This document shows, in pieces, positions 17,802 through 25,808 of a stretch of 54,643 nucleotides of DNA. The stretch comes from Pirellula staleyi DSM 6068. Lineage in GTDB: Bacteria > Planctomycetota > Planctomycetia > Pirellulales > Pirellulaceae. The stretch lies in the NCBI GenBank assembly GCA_945900945.1, contig CAMDKL010000019.1, positions 1 through 54,643 on the forward strand, given 5' to 3'. Each line of letters starts with the position of its first letter. Position 1 is the first letter of the stretch. Under the pieces are notes generated by a model that saw only the letters and a list, made by a program, of their open reading frames with translations, did not search any database and had not been told where the DNA came from. Made by a program: the position numbers and the translations under genes.

Positions 17802-18207
17802 ATCCAAGACGCCTTTTTTGTACTTGTTAGTTGGTTTAGCGATCTCGTTTTTTGGTGGATGTGGAGGTGTTTCCTCGGGACCGCCTTCGGTTCCAAAAGA
17901 AGCAAGCAAGGTAATGGTAGAAACACGAGATCTTCTTTTGGAAGCTTCTTTTGGAGGAATGCCGTTTCAAAAGAAAGCGGATGCCAAGCAATATGAGAAT
18001 CGATTTCCTGAAGCTGCAAAAGCTATTGCCGATAGGAGTGTGTCTATCGTTTGGGGGAAACTTTTAAAGGAAGGGGTTACTTCTCCAGCGATTGTCGCTT
18101 ATGAATCCACGGCGTCCACTACGGAGGGCTGGGCAGTGAAAGAAGATGCAAAACTTTACAAAGTGACTGCTGCAGAGATTTCTGCCCACAGAAAGTCGGA
18201 CAAGTAG
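17794..18207 (+). CDS. Small lipoprotein paired with DUF1559 gene
   Basis: 137 aa. The signal peptide ends in a lipobox-like ISFFGGC (Cys23). The mature part is short and charged, with no catalytic motif; an EASKVMVETRDLLLEASF helix and a central LLKEGVTSPAIVAYESTA segment stand out. It overlaps the 3' end of the DUF1559 gene by eight bases and is followed by a strong terminator, so the two genes form one transcript. Function unknown. Confidence 0.7.
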   Translation: MNKSKTPFLYLLVGLAISFFGGCGGVSSGPPSVPKEASKVMVETRDLLLEASFGGMPFQKKADAKQYENRFPEAAKAIADRSVSIVWGKLLKEGVTSPAIVAYESTASTTEGWAVKEDAKLYKVTAAEISAHRKSDK

Positions 18208-18231
18208 CTATTCAGACTATTCACTTATAAA

Positions 18232-18278
18232 CAAGGCTCCGATTTTACCTGAGCCTTGTTTCATTTAGTCTTTTTTTG
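18232..18278 (+). terminator. Rho-independent terminator after the DUF1559-lipoprotein unit
   Basis: CAAGGCTC (18232-18239) pairs with GAGCCTTG (18251-18258) around an 11-base loop, followed by TTTCATTTAGTCTTTTTTT. It begins 24 bases after the lipoprotein stop. Confidence 0.8.
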
Positions 18279-18312
18279 CAGGACATCAGTCAGCGGCCAG
18301 ACTGAACAACAC

Positions 18313-18396
18313 GTAGGTCCGGCTGTCCTCAGCCGGACCTTTTGATAAGTACGCAATGGGCTCGTGCAGTGTCAGCCTGAGGACAGGCTGACCTAC
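18313..18396. repeat. Paired palindromic repeat (GTAGGTC...GACCTAC)
   Basis: Two hairpins face each other. AGGTCCGGCT (18315-18324) pairs with AGCCGGACCT (18331-18340), and GTCAGCCT (18371-18378) pairs with AGGCTGAC (18385-18392). The second unit, read in reverse complement, begins GTAGGTCAGCCTGTCCTCAG and so mirrors the first (GTAGGTCCGGCTGTCCTCAG), forming a larger inverted repeat. It lies between a terminator and the next gene and has no coding content. Confidence 0.8.
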
Positions 18397-18521
18397 TTGT
18401 ACGCTATACTAAGAAAATGCGATGGTTTCTTACACGCTCACACCGACGGCAAATCCCAGCTAAGATAAGGATTGCCAACGAATAATTACTTCCCGCCTAT
18501 TTCACTGGACTTCGCCAGCAC

Positions 18522-19736
18522 ATGAAATTCATTCCCATCCTAAGTCTATTTGCGTCGCTCGTGACGATCCCACTAAAAGCTTCCGAATACGACGCTCCGA
18601 ACGCACCCCAAACAGCCGAACAAAAGAGTAAGCCTGTCTCTAAATTTCAATACAAGTCCGACGGAATCTCAGTGCCAGCAGCCACCGCTGATGAACCCAA
18701 GGTAAAGGCTTTTGGGCCAGAAAGTATCTTGGCCGCCAAACAGTATCTCGACGATGGCGCCCTTTATTGGGTTCGAGAACGGAAATGCGTAGCGTGCCAC
18801 AGCACCGGCGTTTATATGGCAGAACGTCCGGCTTTGACAACTCTGCTCGGCCAGCCTAGCGCCGAAGTTCTTGCGGACTTTATCGAGAGTATCCCTGCAA
18901 AGATAGGGCCGCCTGAGATTCGCGATGGGGTGAAGTACTGGGGAGTTAGTATCCAGTCGGTCTGGCGCAGCTCTGGACTCGCCGCCTGGGACAAGCACGT
19001 AACCGGATCACTTTCGGAACACACCGACAAGTCATTGCGTCACACCCTTCAATGCTTAGCAGATGAGGGGTTCATCAAGACCATCGATCAAGTGGAAATA
19101 CCCTACATCACGACCGACTTCGAGCTTACGGTGCAAGCCGCGAGGGCCATTCGCAATGCCCCCGGCTGGCTCGCTACCGTAACCGATGCAGATACGCTCG
19201 ATCGGATAGAGCGATTGAAAAAATACTTGAGCCAACATTCCCCGATCAGCGACTACGAACGCGCCGTTCAGCTTCAACTCGCCGGGCTCATGCCAGATCT
19301 CGTCTCGCACGAACAACGTGCAGCATCTATCGCGATGTTATGGCGCCAACAGCTCCCCGATGGCGGCTGGTCCACGCGGCGCATGTCCGACTTGATGAGC
19401 TGGCACAAGAAGATGGACCCGAAGGTTGTGACGATGATTCAATCCGAACCGGACGCAGCAAGCCCCGAAAGCGACCCCTACATGACCGCTTATGCAATTG
19501 TTCTCTTACGTGAGGCAGACGTTTCTGCAACAGATAGTCGGGTTCAAAAAGGGATTACTTGGCTTAAAGAAAATCAGCGTGTTAGCGGTCGTTGGTGGAT
19601 GAAGTCGCTTTTTCGCGACACATACCATTACAGCACTTATATCAGCACCGCCCAAGCTTTGCACGCACTGGCTCTTTGCGATGAGATTCAACCAACCGTA
19701 AGTCAGGCTGCCAGCTTTTTTTTACCCCACAAGTAG
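18522..19736 (+). CDS. Exported CxxCH-containing protein with terpenoid-cyclase-like alpha repeats
   Basis: 404 aa. A signal peptide covers residues ~1-20. A c-type heme motif CVACH is at residues 89-93, early in the mature protein, followed by helical repeats like those of squalene-hopene cyclase/prenyltransferase folds (QQLPDGGWSTRR near 290, then ITWLKENQRVSGRWWMKSLFRD and YISTAQALHALALC). The cyclase catalytic DxDD is not present, so cyclase activity is unlikely; a periplasmic cytochrome or electron-transfer scaffold is more plausible. It is flanked by palindromic repeats on both sides and appears monocistronic. Confidence 0.7.
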   Translation: MKFIPILSLFASLVTIPLKASEYDAPNAPQTAEQKSKPVSKFQYKSDGISVPAATADEPKVKAFGPESILAAKQYLDDGALYWVRERKCVACHSTGVYMAERPALTTLLGQPSAEVLADFIESIPAKIGPPEIRDGVKYWGVSIQSVWRSSGLAAWDKHVTGSLSEHTDKSLRHTLQCLADEGFIKTIDQVEIPYITTDFELTVQAARAIRNAPGWLATVTDADTLDRIERLKKYLSQHSPISDYERAVQLQLAGLMPDLVSHEQRAASIAMLWRQQLPDGGWSTRRMSDLMSWHKKMDPKVVTMIQSEPDAASPESDPYMTAYAIVLLREADVSATDSRVQKGITWLKENQRVSGRWWMKSLFRDTYHYSTYISTAQALHALALCDEIQPTVSQAASFFLPHK

Positions 19737-19751
19737 TTTCATATCGCCCCC

Positions 19752-19844
19752 GCCAGCTTGCCTGGCAGGAAGCCAAGGTTCGTAGGCTAGGGTACCTAGC
19801 CTATGAACCTTGTACCCCCACGAGACAAGCTCGTGGGGGTACAA
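19752..19844. repeat. Array of three hairpins between convergent genes
   Basis: Hairpin 1: GCCAG (19752-19756) with CTGGC (19762-19766). Hairpin 2: an 18-bp stem from 19774 to 19812, with one G-T pair and loop GTA (TAGGCTAGG 19783-19791 against CCTAGCCTA 19795-19803, extended by CAAGGTTC/GAACCTTG). Hairpin 3: TTGTACCCCCACGAG (19810-19824) with CTCGTGGGGGTACAA (19830-19844), a perfect 15-bp stem with a 5-base loop. Hairpins 2 and 3 share three bases. The position between convergent stops fits a bidirectional transcription block, though no long U-run follows. Confidence 0.8.
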
Positions 19845-19866
19845 GACGTCGCTTCTATTTTTCATA

Positions 19867-20712
19867 TTAACATCCTTGGCCAGGTGTTTGATTTGAACGA
19901 GCCAACTCGCGGGCCAACATCACTGCTTTGCGGTCCAGGCCCCAACGGTATCCGCCGAGTTCGCCCGTCGATCGGAGTACACGATGACAAGGAATCAAAA
20001 AAGCGATTGGGTTGGCACCTACCGCGTTCGCAACGGCACGGGTCGACGTTGGAATACCTAATCGATTCGCCAAATCAGAATAGGAAGTGACGCAATTTTC
20101 TGGAATTCGTAACAACGCTTCCCAGACCTTCAACTGAAAATTGGTTCCCCGCAAATGCAATAGAAGCTGCGTGGGAACTTCCGTTTTAAATATCCTTTCA
20201 ATCACCTCGGCTGTTCTGCGTTGGTCCTTCAATATCCTAGCTCGCGCCCATTCCTCTCGAAATAGGTTCAGTTCATCCTCGATTTTCGATGAGTCCGCAA
20301 ACCGTAGAGCGCAAACACCCCGGTCGGTGAGGCCAACCAAACAGCATCCAAAAGGGGAATCGTGCCAGCCGTAGCGAATGTCGAGATCTTGACCATGCTC
20401 GGCATAATCACCCGGTGTGACCCCCTCGGTAGAAACAATCAAATCGTGCAAGCGGCTTGGGCCGCTTAGTCCTAGGGCAAACGCAGATTCCAGTACAGGA
20501 GTCGACTCTCGCAAAAGCCGCTTCGCCTCCACAGCGTTCAAGTATTGCAATAGACGCTTGGGACTGACACCAGCCCAACGGCGAAACATGCGTTGGAAAT
20601 AAGCCGGACTAAGACCTACCGTCGCAGCAATTTGTTCCAACGGTGGCTGAGTCGTCGCATGTGCACATAAATAATTAATTGCTTGTTTGATTTTTTCGTA
20701 ATCGGATTGCAT
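19867..20712 (-). CDS. Ada-like AraC-domain O6-methylguanine-DNA methyltransferase
   Basis: 281 aa fusion. Residues ~5-105 form an AraC-type double HTH (LEQIAATVGLSPAYFQRMFRRWAGVSPKRLLQ). Residues ~115-275 form the methyltransferase with FQLKVWEALLRIP, TSYSDLA and the acceptor motif IPCHRV (Cys242), followed by LGGYRWGLDRK. The N-terminal zinc-finger domain of enterobacterial Ada (methylphosphotriester acceptor Cys) is missing, so it should repair O6-alkylguanine but lacks the usual phosphotriester switch. The gene symbol is left empty for that reason. It is monocistronic between two repeat arrays. Confidence 0.88.
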   Translation of the reverse strand: MQSDYEKIKQAINYLCAHATTQPPLEQIAATVGLSPAYFQRMFRRWAGVSPKRLLQYLNAVEAKRLLRESTPVLESAFALGLSGPSRLHDLIVSTEGVTPGDYAEHGQDLDIRYGWHDSPFGCCLVGLTDRGVCALRFADSSKIEDELNLFREEWARARILKDQRRTAEVIERIFKTEVPTQLLLHLRGTNFQLKVWEALLRIPENCVTSYSDLANRLGIPTSTRAVANAVGANPIAFLIPCHRVLRSTGELGGYRWGLDRKAVMLARELARSNQTPGQGC

Positions 20713-20828
20713 CTGGAGTTAGCTCACTAGTTTCGAGTTCAAGTGAATATAACTACCAACGCGTCAGGCTCCACCCGTTTCTTGCGCGATAAATTGGATC
20801 CCTCAAGAACTAAGACCCTCGCTTCCTA

Positions 20829-20995
20829 GCTCTAGCTTGGAAACCAGAGTTCCGGAAGCTCTGCTTCGACGTCCTGCGGGCATTGGCAGGCCGTCAACTG
20901 GGCTCCGAGGACTGATTGTCGTGTGTCGGCCGAAACAGGGGCCGGGAAGCAGAGCTTCCAGAGTGCGCGTTCCCAAGCCGTAGCTTGGGAACGAG
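20829..20995. repeat. Composite inverted repeat with nested hairpins
   Basis: The right part contains GGAAGC/GCTTCC (20945-20950 with 20954-20959) and CGTTCCCAAGC/GCTTGGGAACG (20968-20978 with 20983-20993; 11-bp stem, 4-base loop). The left part (about 20829-20870) is a diverged reverse complement of it: AGCTTGG...CCGGAAGCTCTGCTTC. Together they make an imperfect inverted repeat with arms of roughly 45 bp around an 80-base centre. The 300-bp gap between the lactonase stop and the Ada-like start has no gene. Confidence 0.7.
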
Positions 20996-21012
20996 AGGAC
21001 GAATGGTGGCGT

Positions 21013-22146
21013 TCACGGAGAAGATTTCTCTGTTTCCATGAATCGGATGCAGACGGGGCTGTCAACTTTTACGCTAAACTCAGTCGGCGTTAATTCACCC
21101 GTCGATGGGTTGATCCGAAACACGATTACATTACCACCCGATTGATTAGCGACCAGCATGTACTGCCCAGTGGTCTCGATCGCGAAGTTGCGAGGTGTCT
21201 TGATGCCAGCGCTCTGATGGCCAACCGCTTTCAGTACACCCGTGGTCTGATCGATCGAAAAAATTGCGATCGAGTTATATGGGTCGCGATTCGAAACGTA
21301 CACAAATTTCCCTGAGGGATGCACGACCGTCTCAGCTGTACTGCCGCCCTTGCGAACGACATCGTTTGGCAACGTAGAAAGAACTTGTCTTTGCTTCAGT
21401 ATGCCTTTGTCAGCATCGTAATCGCAGGCCAGGATGGTCAAGTTCGACTCGCCATTAATATAGGCGCGCGTGCCATCGGGAGACCAAGCGAAGTGACGTG
21501 GGCCCGTTCCCTTGGGTGCGTCGAATGCATTGTGTGGCGTCAACGTTCCTTTGTTAGCATCAAATGAATAAACAATGACCTTGTCTAATCCGAGATCGCA
21601 ACAGAGGGCGAACTTATTGGCCTTATCCAGGTGGATGGAATGCCCATTCTTCTTTGTCCCCTGATGTTGCTGGAAGGAAGACAACGAGCTGAGCTTGCCG
21701 TCGGCATCGATCGGGATTGAAATGCAACTTCCGCCGCTATAGTTGGCGGCAAGCACATTTTTGCCAGCTGAATCCACGATCAGATGGCACGGTGCTCCGC
21801 CTTGCGATGGTTGAGAATTGAGAAAGGTCAGGCTCCCCGTCGTGCCGTCTATGGCAAAGGCGCTGATCATCGCGTCGGATTCGTTAACGGCGTAGAGAAA
21901 CCTTTTGTTGGGATGAAATGCCAAAAACGAAGGACTGCTGGTTTCTCCCGTCAGCGTGGCCGCCGAAAGAGAGCCGTCCTTGAGGTTCAGTTCGCATTGG
22001 TAGATGCCGTTGCTCCCCTTGCCTGTATAGGTGCCCAGATAAACGCGAAGTTTTTCTTGCGAGTACGCTTGATTGCAGGCAAAAGTAACCGTATTTGCAA
22101 ATACGATCATACAAATTCTCCAGAACAGGGGTCGTCGCCAGAACAT
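21013..22146 (-). CDS. Exported lactonase, 6-phosphogluconolactonase-type beta-propeller
   Basis: 377 aa protein of the seven-bladed Pgl (YbhE-type) lactonase family. Seen: VYLGTYTGKGSNGIYQCELN at the start of the propeller, SPSFLAFHPNKRFLYAVNE, APCHLIVDSAGKNVLAANYSGGS, GTGPRHFAWSPDG, TAETVVHPSGKFVYVSNRD and TPRNFAIETTGQYMLVANQ. A signal peptide (residues ~5-30) points to the periplasm, so the substrate is probably an unphosphorylated sugar lactone. A TTG at 22164 is in frame, but ATG at 22146 has GGAG nine bases upstream. It lies 100 bp downstream of the MFS gene on the same strand and fits the sugar-acid unit. Confidence 0.85.
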   Translation of the reverse strand: MFWRRPLFWRICMIVFANTVTFACNQAYSQEKLRVYLGTYTGKGSNGIYQCELNLKDGSLSAATLTGETSSPSFLAFHPNKRFLYAVNESDAMISAFAIDGTTGSLTFLNSQPSQGGAPCHLIVDSAGKNVLAANYSGGSCISIPIDADGKLSSLSSFQQHQGTKKNGHSIHLDKANKFALCCDLGLDKVIVYSFDANKGTLTPHNAFDAPKGTGPRHFAWSPDGTRAYINGESNLTILACDYDADKGILKQRQVLSTLPNDVVRKGGSTAETVVHPSGKFVYVSNRDPYNSIAIFSIDQTTGVLKAVGHQSAGIKTPRNFAIETTGQYMLVANQSGGNVIVFRINPSTGELTPTEFSVKVDSPVCIRFMETEKSSP

Positions 22147-22246
22147 AGATTTGAACTCCGTCAAAAAGGGTCATCAGGATAGTGTACGTAATATTGTACA
22201 AGTATTGACTGCACCAAACGAATGCGATGAGGGTTTTGATCCCTAA

Positions 22247-23515
22247 TCACTCAATACGACGATTGGCGTTGATTCCTAATGCAGCGAGTGCTGCGACTAA
22301 GTAGCCAAGAGAGAAAAGCCAAAACGCTTCGTGCCAGTCACCGTTCGTGTCCCATTGTTTAAGCACGATCGGCACAAGCAACGGCGTGGTTGCGGCCCCC
22401 AAGTTTCCCCACATGTTTCCCCAACCGAAGACCGCGGCCGTGTTCTTGCCGCCAACATCCTGCATGTAAGCCCAGATGGCTGGAACGCTCATATCGGTAA
22501 CGAAAGCCACAAGGGACGCTGCCGCAATAAACGCCCATGCCGATTCCAGTCGAAGGCACGATAGATAGGCCCCGATCGCTACGATGTAGCAGATGAACAT
22601 AGGCAACGATCGGCCCCAGCGGCGGCCAAGCTTTCGGGTTGCAAAATCGGTCAACTGACCGCCGCACAGCATCCCGACAATTCCAGACGCAAGGACAATC
22701 GTCGACATCCAACCACCGATAATGGGATCAACATGTTTGATGTCTTTCAAATAGGTTGGGAGCCACGTAACTAGAAACACCCAACCGATATTGACTCCGA
22801 ACTGCAAGGCGCACATCAACCACATGGTCCAGCTACAAACCAAAGGAAGTATCGGTGGAAACTCGGCGGGACCGGTTTGAGAGGACTCGGTTTCACCCAC
22901 AGCGATGAGGGCCCGTTCGGCTTCATCTGTGAATGGATGTTCTGCTGGAGTTTCCCTGAACACTCGCCAGAAATGAGCTGCGACAAAAAAGCCAGAGCAG
23001 CCGTAGAGTACAAGGACCCATCTCCAAGTTAAATAGTCGCTCAAAAGCCACGCTGTCAGCAGAGGGGCAATAGTACCTCCCAGGCGACCACCGAACGAAA
23101 CGATGCTGCTGGCCGTCCCTCGCCTGGGCAAAGGAACCCAGCGCTTGACGAGACTACCTGCTGTTGGATAACAACCCGCTTGAGCGATACCAAACAGCAA
23201 TCGGACCGCAATTAATATAAAAAATCCAGTGGCTAGCCCGGTTAGGATTGTACAGACGGACCAAATGAGGATGTACAACGGCAACATCCGTCGCGCACCG
23301 AATCGATCGGACAGCCAGCCCGCAGGCACTTGGCCAAGTGCATAGGCCAGGAAAAAAGCGGACATGATCCCGCCCGTTTGTTCCTTGGTGAGGCTGAGCG
23401 CGTTCTTGAATTCATCGAGCTTGACTATTTCTGCAATACAGTTGCGGTCAAGATAGAGTATTACGGCAGTTAAAGTGGTTGCGCCGATGATGTGGTAACG
23501 AACGTTGGTTGGCAC
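22247..23515 (-). CDS. MFS transporter of the anion:cation symporter family (sugar-acid uptake)
   Basis: 422 aa with about 12 hydrophobic helices. The helix 1 region YLDRNCIAEI, the loop 2-3 motif GWLSDRFGARRMLP and GIAQAGCYPTAGSLVKRWVP match ACS-family members such as glucarate, galactonate and hexuronate permeases. The central loop is charged (residues ~195-220). It starts four bases after the dehydratase gene stop, so it is almost certainly co-transcribed with it. The acid-sugar substrate is inferred from family and neighbours. Confidence 0.85.
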   Translation of the reverse strand: MPTNVRYHIIGATTLTAVILYLDRNCIAEIVKLDEFKNALSLTKEQTGGIMSAFFLAYALGQVPAGWLSDRFGARRMLPLYILIWSVCTILTGLATGFFILIAVRLLFGIAQAGCYPTAGSLVKRWVPLPRRGTASSIVSFGGRLGGTIAPLLTAWLLSDYLTWRWVLVLYGCSGFFVAAHFWRVFRETPAEHPFTDEAERALIAVGETESSQTGPAEFPPILPLVCSWTMWLMCALQFGVNIGWVFLVTWLPTYLKDIKHVDPIIGGWMSTIVLASGIVGMLCGGQLTDFATRKLGRRWGRSLPMFICYIVAIGAYLSCLRLESAWAFIAAASLVAFVTDMSVPAIWAYMQDVGGKNTAAVFGWGNMWGNLGAATTPLLVPIVLKQWDTNGDWHEAFWLFSLGYLVAALAALGINANRRIE

Positions 23516-23518
23516 GAA

Positions 23519-24748
23519 TTAACTCACTTGGCTGCGGCGAAATTGATTTTGGCCTGGATGGAATAGACTCGATAGGTACGACGTTCCCAGACCTGGGCCC
23601 GTGGGCGCAAGGAGAAAACCCTGTTCGATGATGGGCTGAGTGTCAATCAGCCGTTCGTAGAATGTTCGGATATGCGCGCGCACCGTTTCCTGCAAAACAA
23701 CGTTTGCCGATGCAACGGCGCAGTGCAGTCCCGCGAACAACGTCAATGGACCCGTACAGTCATGCATCGTTGCGGGTATGTTGTAGGCTTGAGCCAGATC
23801 AATAATCCGTCGAGTCTCGCTGATCCCGCCCGACCAAGTCGGATCAATCATAACATAGTCCACAGCGCCTGCCTTGAGCAACGCGAGGTAGCTGGAACGC
23901 CCTAATAGCATTTCGCTAGCTGCGATCGGCATTCCTGACTGGCGACGGAAATCGGCCAAGGTATCGACGTTGTCGACTCGTAACACATCTTCTAGCCAAA
24001 GTGGACGAATCTCGCGGAGGGCATCGGCCACTCGTAGCGCCGAGGGCAATTGGAAGAACGCATGCCCCTCAATCATGATTTCGATTGCGTTTCCAACTCG
24101 ATCCCGAATCTCACGCAACGGTTTCATGCCTGCTTCCACGTCGGCAGGAGATATGTACAGTCCGCCATTTTGATGCACGAATCGATCGAACGGCCAGACC
24201 TTCATGCCGGCAATCCCCTCTGCGACCAGTTCCGCGGCCAAATCTCCTGCCGCATGAAACGAAGACCAGTTGTCCTGGAGTGGCCCTGGTTTTCCTTGGT
24301 CCCCATAACCTGGCCACCCAGGATGCTTGGCGACTCGCTGGGTGGATTGCTGTAATGCTCCGTAGCCTGGGCCACCGCACGTATTGTAAATGCGAACTCT
24401 CGGTTGCACCGAACCCCCTAACAGTCTCCATACCGGTTGACCGCAACCTTGACCAAGGATATCCCACAGAGCTACATCGATGGCAGACAGCGCTCGCATC
24501 TCGGCTCCCGGGGCACCGAACGCGGTGCAGCGCTCATAGAGAAAGCGCCAGTGCGATTCGATATCTGTCGCTTCGGACCCCAACAGTCGTTCGGCCATCC
24601 AGTCATGGATCAAACCCTCGATAGCGTGCGGTGTGTAGTACGTTTCTCCACAGCCAATGAGGCCATCGTCCGTATGAACTCGAACCAGGATCAGGTTCGG
24701 CATGATCGCCGCAGGAATTGCAGTCTCGATTGCTGTGATGCGGGGCAT
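23519..24748 (-). CDS. Mandelate racemase/muconate lactonizing enzyme family protein, acid-sugar dehydratase-like
   Basis: 409 aa, enolase superfamily. N-terminal capping domain (residues ~1-115; RALSAIDVALWDILG at 85-99) then barrel. Lys183 in GMKVWPFDRF is placed like a catalytic base. Metal-ligand acids are Glu227 (IEGHA, with His229), Glu253 (WLEDVL) and Glu279 (ASEMLLGR). His329-Asp330 (MHDCTGP) is near the end of the barrel. An E-x-H in place of a bare D/E ligand, and the terminal His, recall galactonate/mannonate-type dehydratases, but specificity cannot be assigned. Start ATG at 24748. It sits between the mannonate-dehydratase-like gene and the MFS gene. Confidence 0.85.
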   Translation of the reverse strand: MPRITAIETAIPAAIMPNLILVRVHTDDGLIGCGETYYTPHAIEGLIHDWMAERLLGSEATDIESHWRFLYERCTAFGAPGAEMRALSAIDVALWDILGQGCGQPVWRLLGGSVQPRVRIYNTCGGPGYGALQQSTQRVAKHPGWPGYGDQGKPGPLQDNWSSFHAAGDLAAELVAEGIAGMKVWPFDRFVHQNGGLYISPADVEAGMKPLREIRDRVGNAIEIMIEGHAFFQLPSALRVADALREIRPLWLEDVLRVDNVDTLADFRRQSGMPIAASEMLLGRSSYLALLKAGAVDYVMIDPTWSGGISETRRIIDLAQAYNIPATMHDCTGPLTLFAGLHCAVASANVVLQETVRAHIRTFYERLIDTQPIIEQGFLLAPTGPGLGTSYLSSLFHPGQNQFRRSQVS

Positions 24749-24823
24749 GTTGTTTCTTTATTGTATATTGGTGATTTGTTATGGAGTAAGTTGGGGATGC
24801 GTGATAAGCGATATTGCTGCGCA

Positions 24824-24857
24824 ATTTAGGCCCGGGGCTAGCGCCCGCCGATTCACG
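24824..24857 (-). repeat. Short left-arm fragment of the two-armed intergenic repeat
   Basis: AATTTAGGCCCGGGGCTAGCGCCCGCCGATTCACG contains the core GGCTAGCGCC (24836-24845) and the flanking sequence found in the arms at 2.9, 13.2 and 44.3 kb. The GTGAGTGCCATT end is missing. It lies within the 112-bp gap of an otherwise tightly packed minus-strand gene run, where it may affect read-through. Confidence 0.65.
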
Positions 24858-24860
24858 TTG

Positions 24861-25808
24861 CTATGCGGTTCCATGGATCAGACCACGGATGTAACCGTAT
24901 GCAAAGAGTCGGCCAAGCATCGTATAGCCTGGTTCACCATCATCTTCTCCTTCGAGTTGTGGGACATGGTCGGGGCGAATCGGGCCGGAAAAACCGATCT
25001 CTCGCAATGCACGAATCGCAGCGGCCATGTCCGTCGGTCCATTGTCATGGAAGGTCTCGGTAAATGCCTCTGACGTTCCTCTTGCATCGCGAAAGTGGAC
25101 GTATTGTATATGATGTCCCAGTCGGCGAATGGTCTGGGGGATGTCTATTCCCATCGTGGCAAACGTTCCTTGGCAGAAACAAATGGCATTTCGCGGACTC
25201 TTTACCAAGTTGACCAATCGCTCCAAGTTCTCAATCGAGTTCATGATTCGGGCCTTGCCGAGAAACTCTCGCAGGGGAGGATCATCAGGATGCATCGCCA
25301 AAGTCACGCCGGACGCCTCGGCAACCGGAACCACTTCTCCCAAAAACCGTTCGAGATTGGTCCACAGGTCCGCGGCTCCAATCGGTGTCGATGCGATTTC
25401 CGCTTGCGAGTTCAATGAAATTGCACGCTGCACGTCGGCCAGATTAAAGGCGGTCACTTTCGCGCCGCCACGCTCGGGAGCATCCAGTTGCGTACGAACC
25501 CAATCGGTTCCCGCCATAAAGTTGTAGCACAAGAGCGGAATGCCAACGGTTCCCATATGCCGAATGATCTGTTTCATTGCGGCCAGTTCCTGGCCATCAT
25601 GGTCCGTCCCAACTTTGATCTTCTCGATCGGTAAGTATCCCTCCACAGCGAACACTTGCAGACCGAATCTCTCTGGGTGTCGTTTGGCCGCCGACAAATC
25701 CTCCAGTGTGGGGCCAGGATAACGGATCACAACACCCTCCACGCCACATTGCGAAGCGAGCCGCATGTTGGTCTGGGAGAGTGGTGTAAGTACAGACGCA
25801 AGTTTCAC
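24861..25808 (-). CDS. Mannonate dehydratase-like protein (UxuA family / xylose-isomerase-like barrel)
   Basis: 315 aa TIM-barrel protein. Motifs resemble mannonate dehydratase: LCYNFMAGTDWVRT near residue 95, LAMHPDDPP near 190, NAICFCQGTF, YVHFRDARGT, FHDNGPTDMA and RPDHVPQL near 285. The reaction would be D-mannonate to 2-keto-3-deoxygluconate, in the cytoplasm. It is about 80 aa shorter than E. coli UxuA, as in a number of bacterial relatives. The GTG start at 25808 overlaps the DUF1501 stop (GTGA), so translation is coupled to an exported-protein gene. Confidence 0.75.
   Translation of the reverse strand: MKLASVLTPLSQTNMRLASQCGVEGVVIRYPGPTLEDLSAAKRHPERFGLQVFAVEGYLPIEKIKVGTDHDGQELAAMKQIIRHMGTVGIPLLCYNFMAGTDWVRTQLDAPERGGAKVTAFNLADVQRAISLNSQAEIASTPIGAADLWTNLERFLGEVVPVAEASGVTLAMHPDDPPLREFLGKARIMNSIENLERLVNLVKSPRNAICFCQGTFATMGIDIPQTIRRLGHHIQYVHFRDARGTSEAFTETFHDNGPTDMAAAIRALREIGFSGPIRPDHVPQLEGEDDGEPGYTMLGRLFAYGYIRGLIHGTA

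Noticed and set aside
18232-21000. CRISPR array considered for the repeated palindromes
   Set aside because: The palindromic units differ from each other, are not regularly spaced, and no cas gene is present.
24085-24624. 179-aa plus-strand ORF opposite the enolase-superfamily gene
   Set aside because: Shadow of a gene with an intact metal-ligand set; arginine/serine-rich composition typical of antisense frames.
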